Source of the DNA: Anaerocolumna xylanovorans DSM 12503
GTDB taxonomy: Bacteria; Bacillota; Clostridia; Lachnospirales; Lachnospiraceae
Assembly (NCBI RefSeq): GCF_900143645.1
Contig: NZ_FRFD01000007.1
Coordinates: 186,606-250,605, forward strand
DNA length: 64,000 bases
Direction of reading: 5' to 3'
This document shows, one piece after another, positions 32,230 to 42,253 of the stretch. Position 1 is the first letter of the stretch, and every line of letters begins with the position of its first letter. The position numbers were made by a program, and so were the translations under genes. The notes below the pieces were generated by a model that did not search any database, was not told where the DNA came from, and saw nothing but the letters and a program-made list of their open reading frames with translations.

Positions 32230-33348
32230 TTAATAATTTCCGTTGTCCGCTTGGTCCTTCAGTCCCTTAAGCTCTTGTATATTGTTTACATTTGTGTTTC
32301 GAAAAACCCACTTCATCTGAACCTGATAGCTGATAAAGAATAAAATAGAATCCACAAATACCTTAATTAAAGTTTCAAAAGCTCCCATGGCAGAATACAG
32401 CCAAGTCACCAAAAAAGCCGAAAGAAGCATCTGAACAATGCAGAGGGCGAAATAGCGCACAAATACTCTGCCTCCATTATTTGTATTCCCAAATACTTTA
32501 CTGCGGTTAAAAGAAAAGTTCACGAAGGATGATATTATCCTTGCGGCTACGGTACTTACCATAATAAATCCAACAGGAAATACCAGCCTGGTCAGATTGC
32601 TAAATAGTATAAACAGAAGAATATCAACGAAAAAGGAGGCCAGGGATACCGCCAAAAACTTAACAAACAACGAATATATCCGCAGGGAATCCAATAAGGG
32701 ATTAAAGTGAGAGGATTTATTGTCTTCCAGATAGATTGTTTCTATGGGCACTTCTATAACCGATATGCCATATTCCCGTACCGCTAAAAGCATATTCATC
32801 TCATATTCAAAACGTTCACCGGAAACGGTCATGAATTTTTCCAGTAATTCCGTTGACATGCCCCTAAGCCCTGTCTGTGTATCAGAAACTTTAATTCCGC
32901 ATAACAGGTTTAATACCTTACAGGTAATCTTATTGCCCGCTCTGCTCCGAAAAGGTATTGTCTTATCCTCAAAGCTTCTGCACCCCATAATCAATGCATC
33001 AGGATTCTCCCATAAAGCCTTTGCGCAGCTTAGTGTATCTACCGCGCTATGCTGGCCGTCAGAATCCACCGTAACAACTCCCCTGATATTCTCTTTGCCT
33101 GTTAATATGTAATTAAAGGCATCCTTAAGTGCTCTTCCCTTTCCCAAATTTACCCCGTGCTTAAAAATATTGCATCCGTAAGTTTCTTTTGCCCTCCTGT
33201 AGTATTCTTCATATATCGTACTGCTTCCATCATTTACTACAAGTATATGTTTAAACCCGGTTTCCTTTAATTGCTGTATAAAGCATAACATTTTCTCATC
33301 CGGGTTTAGGGAAGGTATGATAACCGCTACTTCCTCCAGGTATCCCAT
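32230..33348 (-). CDS. Bifunctional GT2 glycosyltransferase / GtrA-domain protein
   Basis: The 372-residue protein has an N-terminal GT2 domain (VAVIIPSLNPDEK, VVNDGSS, VTVDSDGQH, and TQTGLRGMS, typical of dolichol-phosphate-mannose synthase-like enzymes). It is followed by a four-helix GtrA domain from about residue 235. Such fusions make and flip polyprenyl-phosphate sugars for glycosylating surface molecules. It is the last gene of the exosortase G operon and likely supplies its sugar donor. Confidence 0.88.
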   Translation of the reverse strand: MGYLEEVAVIIPSLNPDEKMLCFIQQLKETGFKHILVVNDGSSTIYEEYYRRAKETYGCNIFKHGVNLGKGRALKDAFNYILTGKENIRGVVTVDSDGQHSAVDTLSCAKALWENPDALIMGCRSFEDKTIPFRSRAGNKITCKVLNLLCGIKVSDTQTGLRGMSTELLEKFMTVSGERFEYEMNMLLAVREYGISVIEVPIETIYLEDNKSSHFNPLLDSLRIYSLFVKFLAVSLASFFVDILLFILFSNLTRLVFPVGFIMVSTVAARIISSFVNFSFNRSKVFGNTNNGGRVFVRYFALCIVQMLLSAFLVTWLYSAMGAFETLIKVFVDSILFFISYQVQMKWVFRNTNVNNIQELKGLKDQADNGNY

Positions 33349-33393
33349 GGTTCCTCTTTCTGATATCCGTATACTGAAATATCCTATTATTTT

Positions 33394-33828
33394 TTAAGTA
33401 AGAAATGAATTTGCAATAATATCATTTACCATATCAGCCTTTTGCAATTCGGATTTTGCTCTATTTTCCACCAGGCTTATGATATAAGACCTGGAAGGTG
33501 TCTCCCCAACCTCAATACAAAAAATATACCATCCAATTGGCATCAGGATTGCCTGAATTTCCTTCAAAAGATAATTTGTGATATTCTCCAGTGTCGGGTT
33601 GATATCCTTAAAGGGCTCACAAGCATTTAAAAATTTGTTCTGGTATTTATCCAGAAATTTTTCTACCGGTTCTTCAACTTCTTTAAACTGTACAAACTCC
33701 TCTTGCTGCTTTAGGGTGCTGATTTCAATTTCCCATGTATGAGGATGCTTTTCTCCCATTACCCCCTGTATATAAATTGCATGTATGGCATTGAGATAGA
33801 ACTTGAACTTATACTGGCTATATCCCAT
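33394..33828 (-). CDS. 6-pyruvoyl-tetrahydropterin synthase-like protein lacking catalytic residues
   Basis: The 144-residue protein keeps the QueD/PTPS fold and zinc ligands His16, His28 and His30 (AIHAI...HPHTWEIEI). It lacks the catalytic Cys normally found a few residues before the HxH. In place of the catalytic Asp-His (LDHxxLN) it has YQNKFLNACEP. Glu in EVGETPSRSY remains. It is thus probably not a pterin or queuosine enzyme but part of the exosortase G set, which is known to carry PTPS-related domains. ATG 33828 overlaps the stop of the sensor gene and follows GGAAGGTGG. Confidence 0.82.
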   Translation of the reverse strand: MGYSQYKFKFYLNAIHAIYIQGVMGEKHPHTWEIEISTLKQQEEFVQFKEVEEPVEKFLDKYQNKFLNACEPFKDINPTLENITNYLLKEIQAILMPIGWYIFCIEVGETPSRSYIISLVENRAKSELQKADMVNDIIANSFLT

Positions 33829-34870
33829 ATACCACCTTCCAATCCAGGCTGACGTCTTCCTTTTGGATCTGAACATCAGCAGGTATTTTCCCAAAATACA
33901 ACTGGTACATTTGATAAAACTGCTGCAGGAATTGGCATGTCTCCTGCATATCCACATTAAGCAGCAGCACCCTGAATTCTCTTTCGCTCCATATACAGCT
34001 TATGGTCTTTTTATACTGCAGTTTGGCAAGGATAGCTGCAACATTGGCAACCAAACCATAATCCTTGGAAACTATATCAATCTTGATTTTTACGCAGGCC
34101 TTAAGCTGTTCATCTGTAAGATGATCCATCAGCTTTACTACCATGTCTTTCGACAGAAAGCCTGACTGCAAATACTTTTCTCCCAAATCCGAAACTAAAA
34201 TATCATCATTTAACCGGTCGATAACCTGTCTGCTGCTTGCTAACTCCATCTCCTGCTTTGCTATCTGTTCTTCATTCTGCTTTAATTTAGTGCTTACATG
34301 GTAGGAGGCTGCCATTAAAAGCAAAGCCAATACCCCGGTATAAAAAACCATATGAAACTGCAATGTCTTTGTATCCAGTAACTGGGAAAAGTAATTTTCA
34401 CTGGTTGCAATACCCATAATACAGATGCCATCTGCATCTTCATACTTAACCATGCTTACAATATAGGTCTTTCCGTCACTTATCCTGTATTTTCCGGTGA
34501 AGGCATCCTGTAAATTACCAGGAAGAAGCTCGTTACTGCTTACATTCAGGTATTTTTCAAGGGGAGTGCTTTTATATACTCTGTCCTTCTCAAAGATAAC
34601 CTGCCCGTCCACAGCCAGAAAACAGTAGTTTCCGGCAGAGGTCGGATAATCCTCTTCAATAATCTTTGCAAGAATGGTTTTTAGAGGAGCTCCCGTTACA
34701 GTATTAATCCGTTCTGCCTCTTTTAAGTACTGCTCTGCCATATCTGCCTGATGATTCCGATACCATTCATGCATATTTGAAGAATAACTTCTGATATCAT
34801 AGAAAATCAACACAATCCATATCAGACAAAATACTGCGGCAATACCCAATATTATACCTTTGCGCCTCAA
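33818..34870 (-). CDS. Membrane protein with extracytoplasmic sensor-like domain
   Basis: The 350-residue protein has an N-terminal helix (about 7-25), an external region to about 170 with the look of a Cache/PAS-type sensor (NYCFLAVDGQVIFEKDR, DGICIMGIA), a second helix (about 172-192), a coiled coil, and a C-terminal alpha/beta domain. The last may be a degenerate GGDEF-like fold; no GGDEF motif remains. It starts at TTG 34870, directly after the stop of the glycosyltransferase gene. Its role in the exosortase G operon is unknown. Confidence 0.65.
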   Translation of the reverse strand: MRRKGIILGIAAVFCLIWIVLIFYDIRSYSSNMHEWYRNHQADMAEQYLKEAERINTVTGAPLKTILAKIIEEDYPTSAGNYCFLAVDGQVIFEKDRVYKSTPLEKYLNVSSNELLPGNLQDAFTGKYRISDGKTYIVSMVKYEDADGICIMGIATSENYFSQLLDTKTLQFHMVFYTGVLALLLMAASYHVSTKLKQNEEQIAKQEMELASSRQVIDRLNDDILVSDLGEKYLQSGFLSKDMVVKLMDHLTDEQLKACVKIKIDIVSKDYGLVANVAAILAKLQYKKTISCIWSEREFRVLLLNVDMQETCQFLQQFYQMYQLYFGKIPADVQIQKEDVSLDWKVVYGI

Positions 34871-34872
34871 CT

Positions 34873-36237
34873 TTATCTTTCCTCTTTTCTATATATGTAT
34901 TTTTTTTGCATTTCTATTTTTTTCTTTATTATCGCGATATCATCCCGGATGATATCCTTTATAATCTTATTCTCTTCTGCCAATGTCTTAGTTCTCCAGT
35001 TGCTGGCTCCTTTAATACTGTTGATAATTCCGGCCAGCCGGAACCAGTAAACAATAAAGTTAAAAGCCGGCATAAGAAATATGACATAAGCCTTGCGGCT
35101 ATAAAAATTTCTTAATTCTTTATTCCATGTCAGATAAGAAATAATATTCAAATAATATAAAAATCCAGATAAAATATATAAAAAATAGAGAAAACAAAGA
35201 GATATTATAATAAACCGAAAAGGATAATCTAAAAAAGTCAGGCAAATCAAAGCAAAATACCAAATCATACGCGGAAAGGCAAAGGTGTGATCAAACAGCA
35301 GTAATCGAAACAAAAGCGAGTCTTTTCTGCCCTTCGATGCTGGAAACATATGGGCAACCTCAATTTCACCTCTTTGCCATCTCTGCCTTTGTACATACAA
35401 GGTCTTCATACTGTCAATCGGATCCACAAAAAAGACTGCCTTTTCACATAAATCAATCCTTTTCTTTAACAGGCGCCTTACCTGGAAGGTTACATGTGTA
35501 TCCTCACAAACCGTTTCTGTGTTATATAACTGTGTCTTTAAAATAGTGGATTTGCGGAAGGCTGAAAATGCACCTGAAAGTGTAAAAATGCTGTTAAATT
35601 CCGATTCAAAATTCCTGCCTGCCAAAAAAGCCTGGGCATATTCATAAAATTCCACTTTCTGCATTAACCTGTGCCAAAAGCCCTTACTGTCCTTAATCAT
35701 CTCCGGATTGGTAAGAATTGTACCAGTCATACAGTGGATATCTTCCTCATTTTCAAACCGGGTGACTAGATTGCGGATGGCATCTTTCTGTAAAGTGCCG
35801 TCGCTGTCTATGTGAATAATATATTTTCCCTCACTGTTAAACAAAGCCATATTAAGTGCTTTGGACTTCCCCTGCTTTGCATTAAGCCATTTAATATTGA
35901 TATCGGCATGGCTGTTCTGATAATCCTGAAAAATGGTAAAGCTCTCATCCCTGCTTCCGTTATTTGCTAAAAATATTTCAACCTTATCACAGGGATAACT
36001 TGAATAATATACGGAATCAAGGCAGCTCTTAAGACTTCCTGCAGAATTATATACAGGTATGATAATTGTTATCTGCGGATAATACTTAAGCTCTGAATCC
36101 TTCTTCTTTCTTATCTTTTTTGTTACAAGAATAAAGAATCCGAAAATTGCCGGTAATACTTCAACCATAAGCGGTATTATAACCCACGGCAGCCATGAAT
36201 TAATTTTAGCTGCCAGTATCTGTAAGATGTTCTGCAT
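34873..36237 (-). CDS. Exosortase G-associated GT2 glycosyltransferase
   Basis: The protein is a processive-type GT2 enzyme: an N-terminal helix, ITIIIPVYNSAGSLKSC, FLANNGSRDES, IIHIDSDGTL (DxD), ETVCEDTHVT (ED) and QRQRWQRGE (QxxRW), then several C-terminal transmembrane helices and a Lys-rich tail. It corresponds to the putative glycosyltransferase found with Gram-positive exosortase G (the TIGR03111-type family). ATG 36237 (MQNILQIL) is chosen because GGTGG lies 8 bp before it; it overlaps the end of xrtG. Confidence 0.88.
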   Translation of the reverse strand: MQNILQILAAKINSWLPWVIIPLMVEVLPAIFGFFILVTKKIRKKKDSELKYYPQITIIIPVYNSAGSLKSCLDSVYYSSYPCDKVEIFLANNGSRDESFTIFQDYQNSHADINIKWLNAKQGKSKALNMALFNSEGKYIIHIDSDGTLQKDAIRNLVTRFENEEDIHCMTGTILTNPEMIKDSKGFWHRLMQKVEFYEYAQAFLAGRNFESEFNSIFTLSGAFSAFRKSTILKTQLYNTETVCEDTHVTFQVRRLLKKRIDLCEKAVFFVDPIDSMKTLYVQRQRWQRGEIEVAHMFPASKGRKDSLLFRLLLFDHTFAFPRMIWYFALICLTFLDYPFRFIIISLCFLYFLYILSGFLYYLNIISYLTWNKELRNFYSRKAYVIFLMPAFNFIVYWFRLAGIINSIKGASNWRTKTLAEENKIIKDIIRDDIAIIKKKIEMQKKYIYRKEER

Positions 36238-36814
36238 ATGAAAATCCACCAACCTTCTGCTTTACAACTTGTGCTTTTGTAAAAGTAAAATAATATAATC
36301 CCACGGACATCACATAAAAAACAATTCTTCCAGCTATGGTATGAGCAAAATAATAGGAATTGTTTCCAAAGAAATAAATAATTGCACATATGGTAAATAT
36401 ACGCACAATATTGGCGAAGAATATTCCCAGGCATCCAAGAATACCCACCACTACCCTCTGTCCCGGTTCATACACCTGAAAAAAGGCAACCATTGCGACA
36501 AAAACCATCATCTCAATAATCCCGGAACATTCATAGTCAATATATAATGAAATAGCCGAATTACCATGTTGAATAAACAAGATCCCATATTCATAGTAGG
36601 AACTGTACATTCCCGTAATCTTTCCAATAATACCTGCCATCGAGGAAACCAGCGATTGCAATACCGGAGTTGCCACCGGCTGTACTATAATCATAAGAAA
36701 CAAAAATAAGCCAATGCTCCCCCAAAGGAACCGGAAAAAGTAAAGTTTGCCTCTATGAAACACTGTTAACATATAAATCCACAGAATGAAACAAATAAAA
36801 ACAAAAACATGCAT
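36206..36814 (-). CDS. xrtG: Exosortase family protein XrtG
   Basis: The 202-residue integral membrane protein has about seven helices. The exosortase/archaeosortase catalytic triad is Cys96 in DYECSGIIEM, Arg138 in ANIVRIF and His158 in YFAHTIAGR. Exosortases cut and re-anchor exported proteins at a C-terminal tripartite signal. ATG 36814 is chosen because GGAGG stands 5 bp before it. The Firmicu-CTERM-type protein directly upstream is its presumptive substrate. Confidence 0.92.
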   Translation of the reverse strand: MHVFVFICFILWIYMLTVFHRGKLYFFRFLWGSIGLFLFLMIIVQPVATPVLQSLVSSMAGIIGKITGMYSSYYEYGILFIQHGNSAISLYIDYECSGIIEMMVFVAMVAFFQVYEPGQRVVVGILGCLGIFFANIVRIFTICAIIYFFGNNSYYFAHTIAGRIVFYVMSVGLYYFTFTKAQVVKQKVGGFSYAEHLTDTGS

Positions 36815-36834
36815 GACTGCCTCCGCCACCCTTT

Positions 36835-37545
36835 TTATAGTGCTTCACTTTTAGCCATCTGCCTTTCGTATGTCAGTCCACGGTGCATTACTCTTCTTGC
36901 TATAAAAATTCCGAATATCAACGGTATCACAAACCCATACTGGAATCCTGTCGGTGTATCAACAGCGGAAACTGTAGTACCTCCCAGTCCGGGAATATTA
37001 ACGCTTACCCTGGCGCCGTTATTAATTGTGCCGGAAGGCATGGATAGATTGTTCTCCAGAGCTGCTATGCTCATACGCATTTCCACATAATTTCCATCAT
37101 TTTTTACCAGTGCAGCCTCCCCAAGGCTGTTATTGGGCCAGTAGGTAAAAGGGCTTAGCCCAAGATAGGTACCTCTTCCCAGATCATATACGCCCCTGCT
37201 CCAATCGGTAGTTCCCGAACTTGTAGGATATCTTAAAAAAATCTGTGTATTTATGCTGCCAATTGTCAGGCTGATGGAATCTAAAGGTATATAAGACCCG
37301 GATGATTGTTTATTGCTTTCATAGAACAGATAAATACTAGTGTCATCTTTTACAAGGGAGATGTAATTGGGATACTGGCTGTTATATGTTACTGTTGCTT
37401 TCGGCATGGACATCCAGTCATCAAAATAGCCGTCAATTGTGATAGCCGGAGCATCCGCATAGGCCTTTATCCCGGTCAGCTGCATAAGAATGATAGCCGT
37501 AAAAATGAATTTAACTATTCTCTTCAAACTATTCCTCCTTATCAC
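36835..37545 (-). CDS. Firmicu-CTERM-type exported protein, presumptive XrtG substrate
   Basis: The 236-residue protein has an N-terminal signal peptide (about 1-30, cleavage near AYA-DA) and a beta-rich extracellular domain that starts ITIDGYFDDW, as in carbohydrate-binding or DOMON-like modules. The C-terminal sorting signal consists of a short motif DTPTG (196-200), a hydrophobic helix (about 201-217) and an Arg-Arg-rich tail. This is the pattern of exosortase targets. Its start overlaps the preceding gene by 17 bp. Confidence 0.82.
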   Translation of the reverse strand: MIRRNSLKRIVKFIFTAIILMQLTGIKAYADAPAITIDGYFDDWMSMPKATVTYNSQYPNYISLVKDDTSIYLFYESNKQSSGSYIPLDSISLTIGSINTQIFLRYPTSSGTTDWSRGVYDLGRGTYLGLSPFTYWPNNSLGEAALVKNDGNYVEMRMSIAALENNLSMPSGTINNGARVSVNIPGLGGTTVSAVDTPTGFQYGFVIPLIFGIFIARRVMHRGLTYERQMAKSEAL

Positions 37546-40500
37546 TTTTCATCCGGTTTCTTTTTAACCAAAACAAATAAAGAACCGTACCGGTTATTCC
37601 TATGATACTGATGAGCAGCCCTTGTACGAAATAGGGATACTTAATCGTAATTACTGTTATACCCTTATCAGCCACCAGCAAATTATTGTCCGTTTTTAAA
37701 GTCCCTTTTCCATGTAAGATATCCAAACCGGAAAGGGTGGTATTAACATTATCATAATCACTGGTAATAATAATCTTATTATGGCAGTAAGAAATGATAA
37801 GCGGTACAATTGTCCTAAGCGGCAGACTATCTGTATCCAGCTTAAAAATCTGCTTTAACAGCTCTGCTATTTCTGTATCCTGGCTGGTCAAAACATGATA
37901 GGGCAGATTAAATCCCAGAAAATGAATGTTCTTATTTCCTGCCGTTCCTTCAAAAACCAGTTCCGTACCATCCAGATTGCATGTTCCTTCTTTCTCTTTG
38001 ATGCCATCCAAATATACCGTGTTCCAGGTTGATAAATCTTCGCCCCCCTCTTCTTTCGTATCTGCAAACATTTCAGAAACGTAATTTTCGCCCTCATACT
38101 TAAGCTTTGGAAAATAGTCTTTAAAGGAAATAACCTGGGCACTCACCCCTAGCAGTTCGTACCGGTTTGTTTTTGCATCAGCAGGTATCTTATTCATATC
38201 AATGAAGATTTCCGTGCCGCTGCCAGCAAGAGCAGTCAAAAGCTCTTCCGCCCCTTTTTTGTTCTTATAAGTAAATCCTGATAAATAGATTTTTTTATAT
38301 TCCTTTAATTCCTCGTATGTATAGCTGTCAAGCTGCAGAGAATCCCCTTCTTTAAAGGCAGGGAATAATAAGGCAATATCTTTTGCAGAAGAACCAATGG
38401 CCATATATTCATAGTCTGTCACCACCCCAAAACTGCTTATCGTATTTCTATGAAAAAGCAGACTGCCGTTCCTGTTCTCCTTTCGTGCATAACCGGATTT
38501 TTCGGCGGCCGCGGCTATCTTGTCTATGTCTTCCTCTTTATTCTCTAAGAAAACTGTTGGGATGAGCACCGTATCACTTCCAAGCTCTAAGCACCTGTCA
38601 AACAGATAATAATAATTGCCTCCCGCCAGCGCAGTGTTTAGCCGCACAATATTGGATGCCGTATGAGCTCCTTCCCAGCCTGCTCCAAAGGTATATTTAA
38701 TTCGTTTATCCGTACCTGCCACATAATAAGGAGCAAATGCTCCATACCGGCTAAGGTCCAGTATAGCAAGCCTCTGTGAAGTTATCTTCTTGGCATCGCT
38801 AATCAACAGATTATCCGCATTATTTCTTTGTGCTGTATAAACATCCTGTGCCCCATTTACCCCTGAATAAATATATCTATAAGACGGAAGGGTATCCAGT
38901 ATCAGCGCCAGGCACAATAGAACCATTATATATGGTTTTAATTTCTTCCACTGCAAAAAAGCAAACAGCGCTAAAATCACTGCTCCCGGTATGAATCTTT
39001 GCATCCAAAGAAACTGGCTGATGGGAAGTCTTGAGAATATTTCATAGGCCGTTTTTGATGTGGAAAATAAAATCAGCATTGCTGCTAAAAATGCGGGAAC
39101 AGTTTCCTTACTGCCGTAAATAACTCCAAATACCAGCAATACGAATAGCGGCAGTCCGAAGTAAAAAATATCTGTCATTCCCTGTAAACGGTATATGGGA
39201 TTAAGGGAAACAAAAAGGCTTTGAAAGAAATTTTTCATAACCTGGTTCGTACTGGAGCCGCTTGTTACCCCTCCGCCAATCAGGGCAGGATACAGCCATA
39301 TGCCGATAAGTGCAAAAGCTAAAAGCATACCTGTAAGTAAAGAGAGTACTCTCTTTGACTCCTTCATCACTGCCCCGTATATTCCCAGGAACAAAGCAAA
39401 GGTTACAAACAGCATGACTGCTATACCGCCATGGCAGATACCGATTAACCCCTGTAAGAAAATAACTGCTAAGGCATCCCTTATTCTCCCTGCTTTTAAA
39501 TAATTCCACATAAAATATACGAGATATGGCAAAATGGCTGCAATCAAAGCTCTTGGAAGATTGCCGCCTTCAAAAAACACTGCCATATTTTCCGGTTGAA
39601 AAAACCAAAGTATACCTAATAGAAATGCAAGCCCCATGCGGTTATAACGAAGTCCTGACAGCATCCAGCCTAAACTTCCCGCAATATATATCAGGCCTGT
39701 AAACAATATATAAGCATTCATGGAATCTCCGCCTGCAAAATACTGCATCAAAGCCAGTGTATACAAAGGCAGAGGCCCCCAATAGCGCATAATTTCAACT
39801 CCATTATACCAGTATGGATCATATAACGGGTAGAATACACCTTTCTTAAGCGACTGAAATATCAGATCGGCCCTATAGATATGGCAGAAAATATCAGATC
39901 CTTTGGGATAACTTCCGCCGGCTCTTACTATATACATAATTCCTAAAGAGACAATTAAGATAGCCGATATGTAAAGCATAAACTTAAAGGCTGTTAAAGA
40001 CTGACCTCTTTCTTTTGCTGCGGCTATTTCTGAAAACACCTGCTCTGCCGTTACAGGTTCTTCCTTTGTTAAAGCCATTTCCCTGCTTGTATTCTCTTTT
40101 GCGGGAGTGACAGAAACCGCTGTTTCATCAGCAATACTGCCACTTTCTATATTCTCAACGGCAAAATGATTGCCGCTCTCAAAAGTACCGCCTGCCGCAG
40201 GATTATTCCATGAAACATTAAGAAGAGGTGAGTACTCAAGCAGATTGACACTGCCATCTAATATTTTCTCAGAAACAGAATATACATGAACGGGGGACTC
40301 ACTGATATCAAGGCGTATTAACTCAAATCCTGTTCCTTCTATCTTTTCCTTCAATGCCAGGTAGAGCGCATCTCCTGCCGCCTCAATAAACATGACATGA
40401 AGGCTTTTATTCTGATACTGTTCAAGCCATTCCGAAATATTCTCTTCTATTTTTTCAAACAGGATAAGCTCATTTCCGTAACTTTTAATATATAGGGTAA

Positions 40501-40597
40501 TCGTAAAATTATGGAAGTGTTCGGGCATTGCCGGATCTGAAATGCTTTTATGGCTTGCATACAGATCAAATTTGAGCTTATACCCTTGAAAACTCAT
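37529..40597 (-). CDS. PTPS-like domain fused to large PTPS-related membrane protein
   Basis: The 1022-residue protein begins with a PTPS-like domain (1-125): His16, His27 and His29 as zinc ligands (LYASHKS...HFHNF), no catalytic Cys, and YQNKSLHVM in place of the Asp-His region. After a Glu/Thr/Ala-rich linker come about 12-13 transmembrane helices (about 205-590), an external domain (about 600-965) and a last helix near 985-1010. The layout fits the 6-pyruvoyl-tetrahydropterin synthase-related membrane family (PF10131 type). The membrane part resembles GT-C glycosyltransferases. It lies 11 bp after the chemoreceptor gene. Confidence 0.85.
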   Translation of the reverse strand: MSFQGYKLKFDLYASHKSISDPAMPEHFHNFTITLYIKSYGNELILFEKIEENISEWLEQYQNKSLHVMFIEAAGDALYLALKEKIEGTGFELIRLDISESPVHVYSVSEKILDGSVNLLEYSPLLNVSWNNPAAGGTFESGNHFAVENIESGSIADETAVSVTPAKENTSREMALTKEEPVTAEQVFSEIAAAKERGQSLTAFKFMLYISAILIVSLGIMYIVRAGGSYPKGSDIFCHIYRADLIFQSLKKGVFYPLYDPYWYNGVEIMRYWGPLPLYTLALMQYFAGGDSMNAYILFTGLIYIAGSLGWMLSGLRYNRMGLAFLLGILWFFQPENMAVFFEGGNLPRALIAAILPYLVYFMWNYLKAGRIRDALAVIFLQGLIGICHGGIAVMLFVTFALFLGIYGAVMKESKRVLSLLTGMLLAFALIGIWLYPALIGGGVTSGSSTNQVMKNFFQSLFVSLNPIYRLQGMTDIFYFGLPLFVLLVFGVIYGSKETVPAFLAAMLILFSTSKTAYEIFSRLPISQFLWMQRFIPGAVILALFAFLQWKKLKPYIMVLLCLALILDTLPSYRYIYSGVNGAQDVYTAQRNNADNLLISDAKKITSQRLAILDLSRYGAFAPYYVAGTDKRIKYTFGAGWEGAHTASNIVRLNTALAGGNYYYLFDRCLELGSDTVLIPTVFLENKEEDIDKIAAAAEKSGYARKENRNGSLLFHRNTISSFGVVTDYEYMAIGSSAKDIALLFPAFKEGDSLQLDSYTYEELKEYKKIYLSGFTYKNKKGAEELLTALAGSGTEIFIDMNKIPADAKTNRYELLGVSAQVISFKDYFPKLKYEGENYVSEMFADTKEEGGEDLSTWNTVYLDGIKEKEGTCNLDGTELVFEGTAGNKNIHFLGFNLPYHVLTSQDTEIAELLKQIFKLDTDSLPLRTIVPLIISYCHNKIIITSDYDNVNTTLSGLDILHGKGTLKTDNNLLVADKGITVITIKYPYFVQGLLISIIGITGTVLYLFWLKRNRMKSDKEE

Positions 40598-40608
40598 GGT
40601 TATCCTTT

Positions 40609-42105
40609 CTACTTTGCACCCAGCTCATTTCGAAGGCTGCTGCTTAGTTTCTGCATTACTGACATTTCTCCTGTCGTTATGCGGATACTTTGATTCTGTT
40701 CCTCCATAGACGCGAGAATTTCTTCTGTCGATGCTGCATGTTCTGATGATAAACCGGAAATATTCTCAAGTTGATCCAATATCACAGCAAATGCTGTGTT
40801 AACTTCGGATATTTTAAAGTCCTGCTCTCCAATCTGGCTGTTAATTAATTCTGAATTCTTCTTAAGCATCACAAAACGGTCCTTAACTTCTTTAATTACC
40901 TTTGTGCCCGCTGTCACTGCATCCTTTCCATCTACTACCTTATCATATGTTTGAGCTGCTGCTTCCTGCAGCTTCTCCACTACCACAAGAACCTCTTTGA
41001 CAGTCTTTGAACTCATTTCCGCCAGATTTCTTACTTCTTCCGCCACAACTGCAAAGCCCTGCCCCGCTTCCCCTGCCCTGGCAGCTTCGATGGCTGCATT
41101 CAGGGCAAGCAGATTCGTTTGACTTGCTATGGCAGTTATACTGGCCATAAACTGGTTAATCTGCTCCATACTGTCCTTTAAGTCAACTACCGTATTCATA
41201 GCAGTTCCAACTGCATTTTCAATGGTGTCCATCTGTTTCAGCATGATGTCAATTCCCTCTGAATTCTCATGGATGATATCCTGCATTTCTCCCGAATTTT
41301 CAATTGTCTTTGCCGAAATCGCCTGTGTTTCTTTTATTGTTCCCGTTGCATCGGCAGCTTTCTTCGCTATGGCTCCTGTGCTCTCTGCCTCTTTTGAAAT
41401 TCCTTCCGCAATCTTATCCACCACCTGGGTTGTTTGGTTACTGACTGTTTCAATTGTCTGAATATATTGATACGCTTTGGATATCGCATCATTAAGCTGT
41501 AAGGTATTCTCATCAATGACCGCAAAGGTACCTTCCCGCTTTTGTGTCATTTCTACCGCTTCTCTTTCTTTCATCTGGGCAGATGAGATATATTCGCTTC
41601 CCCATTTTGTCAGAATATAAAGTATAAACATCATAAGGTCCAGGCAGACCAGTCTGGTCACAAATTCCGTTACATTATGGTTATCCCCTAATAACCCTTG
41701 CGGATCATAGAGAAAAGAACCGATTATAAAAAGATTGAAGACTGCCGCATAGCCTAAAAGAGTTGACCTGCTAAAATAAAGTGCAACCATAGCAAAGCTT
41801 CCGGTATAAATAAGGAACACTCTTACCGTGATTGCCCCACTTTCAATATGGTTTAAGAAGCTTGCCGACACGGCAACAGAAAGGGGAATCAGTATTCCTG
41901 CAAGCTTCGTAAGCTTCTTAAATTTTCTGCAGCCTAAGGCTAACAGCGTAGAAAATATTGCTGCTGAATAGGTTGCCAAAAGTACTTTAATCCCATAATC
42001 CACGCCCGTACTGATAAAAGCCTGGACGGATAGTACCGTCGACAACCCCCAAATAAGAAGAACATTAAAATTGTTAATACGCCTGCTGTCATAATCTACC
42101 TTCAT
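40609..42105 (-). CDS. Methyl-accepting chemotaxis protein without external sensor
   Basis: The 498-residue protein has about six N-terminal helices (1-190) with no large external loop, then a coiled-coil signalling domain. The hairpin tip is well kept: ASQTNLLALNAAIEAARAGE and GQGFAVVAEEVRNLAE. There is no HAMP domain. It probably senses a membrane or internal state and signals to CheA. It is the first gene of the exosortase G operon, an unusual place. ATG follows AAGGAGGAAGCT. Confidence 0.92.
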   Translation of the reverse strand: MKVDYDSRRINNFNVLLIWGLSTVLSVQAFISTGVDYGIKVLLATYSAAIFSTLLALGCRKFKKLTKLAGILIPLSVAVSASFLNHIESGAITVRVFLIYTGSFAMVALYFSRSTLLGYAAVFNLFIIGSFLYDPQGLLGDNHNVTEFVTRLVCLDLMMFILYILTKWGSEYISSAQMKEREAVEMTQKREGTFAVIDENTLQLNDAISKAYQYIQTIETVSNQTTQVVDKIAEGISKEAESTGAIAKKAADATGTIKETQAISAKTIENSGEMQDIIHENSEGIDIMLKQMDTIENAVGTAMNTVVDLKDSMEQINQFMASITAIASQTNLLALNAAIEAARAGEAGQGFAVVAEEVRNLAEMSSKTVKEVLVVVEKLQEAAAQTYDKVVDGKDAVTAGTKVIKEVKDRFVMLKKNSELINSQIGEQDFKISEVNTAFAVILDQLENISGLSSEHAASTEEILASMEEQNQSIRITTGEMSVMQKLSSSLRNELGAK

Positions 42106-42253
42106 AGCTTCCTCCTTTTCTGCATCGCCATGTACAGAATTTTGTTATATTTTGTCATTTGTCAGTGTCGTTACTGCTCAAATGCTGGAACTTAGAATCA
42201 TATTATAAATTTTTTGTTATATTTTTTTGTATAATTAGTAAATTATATTTTAA

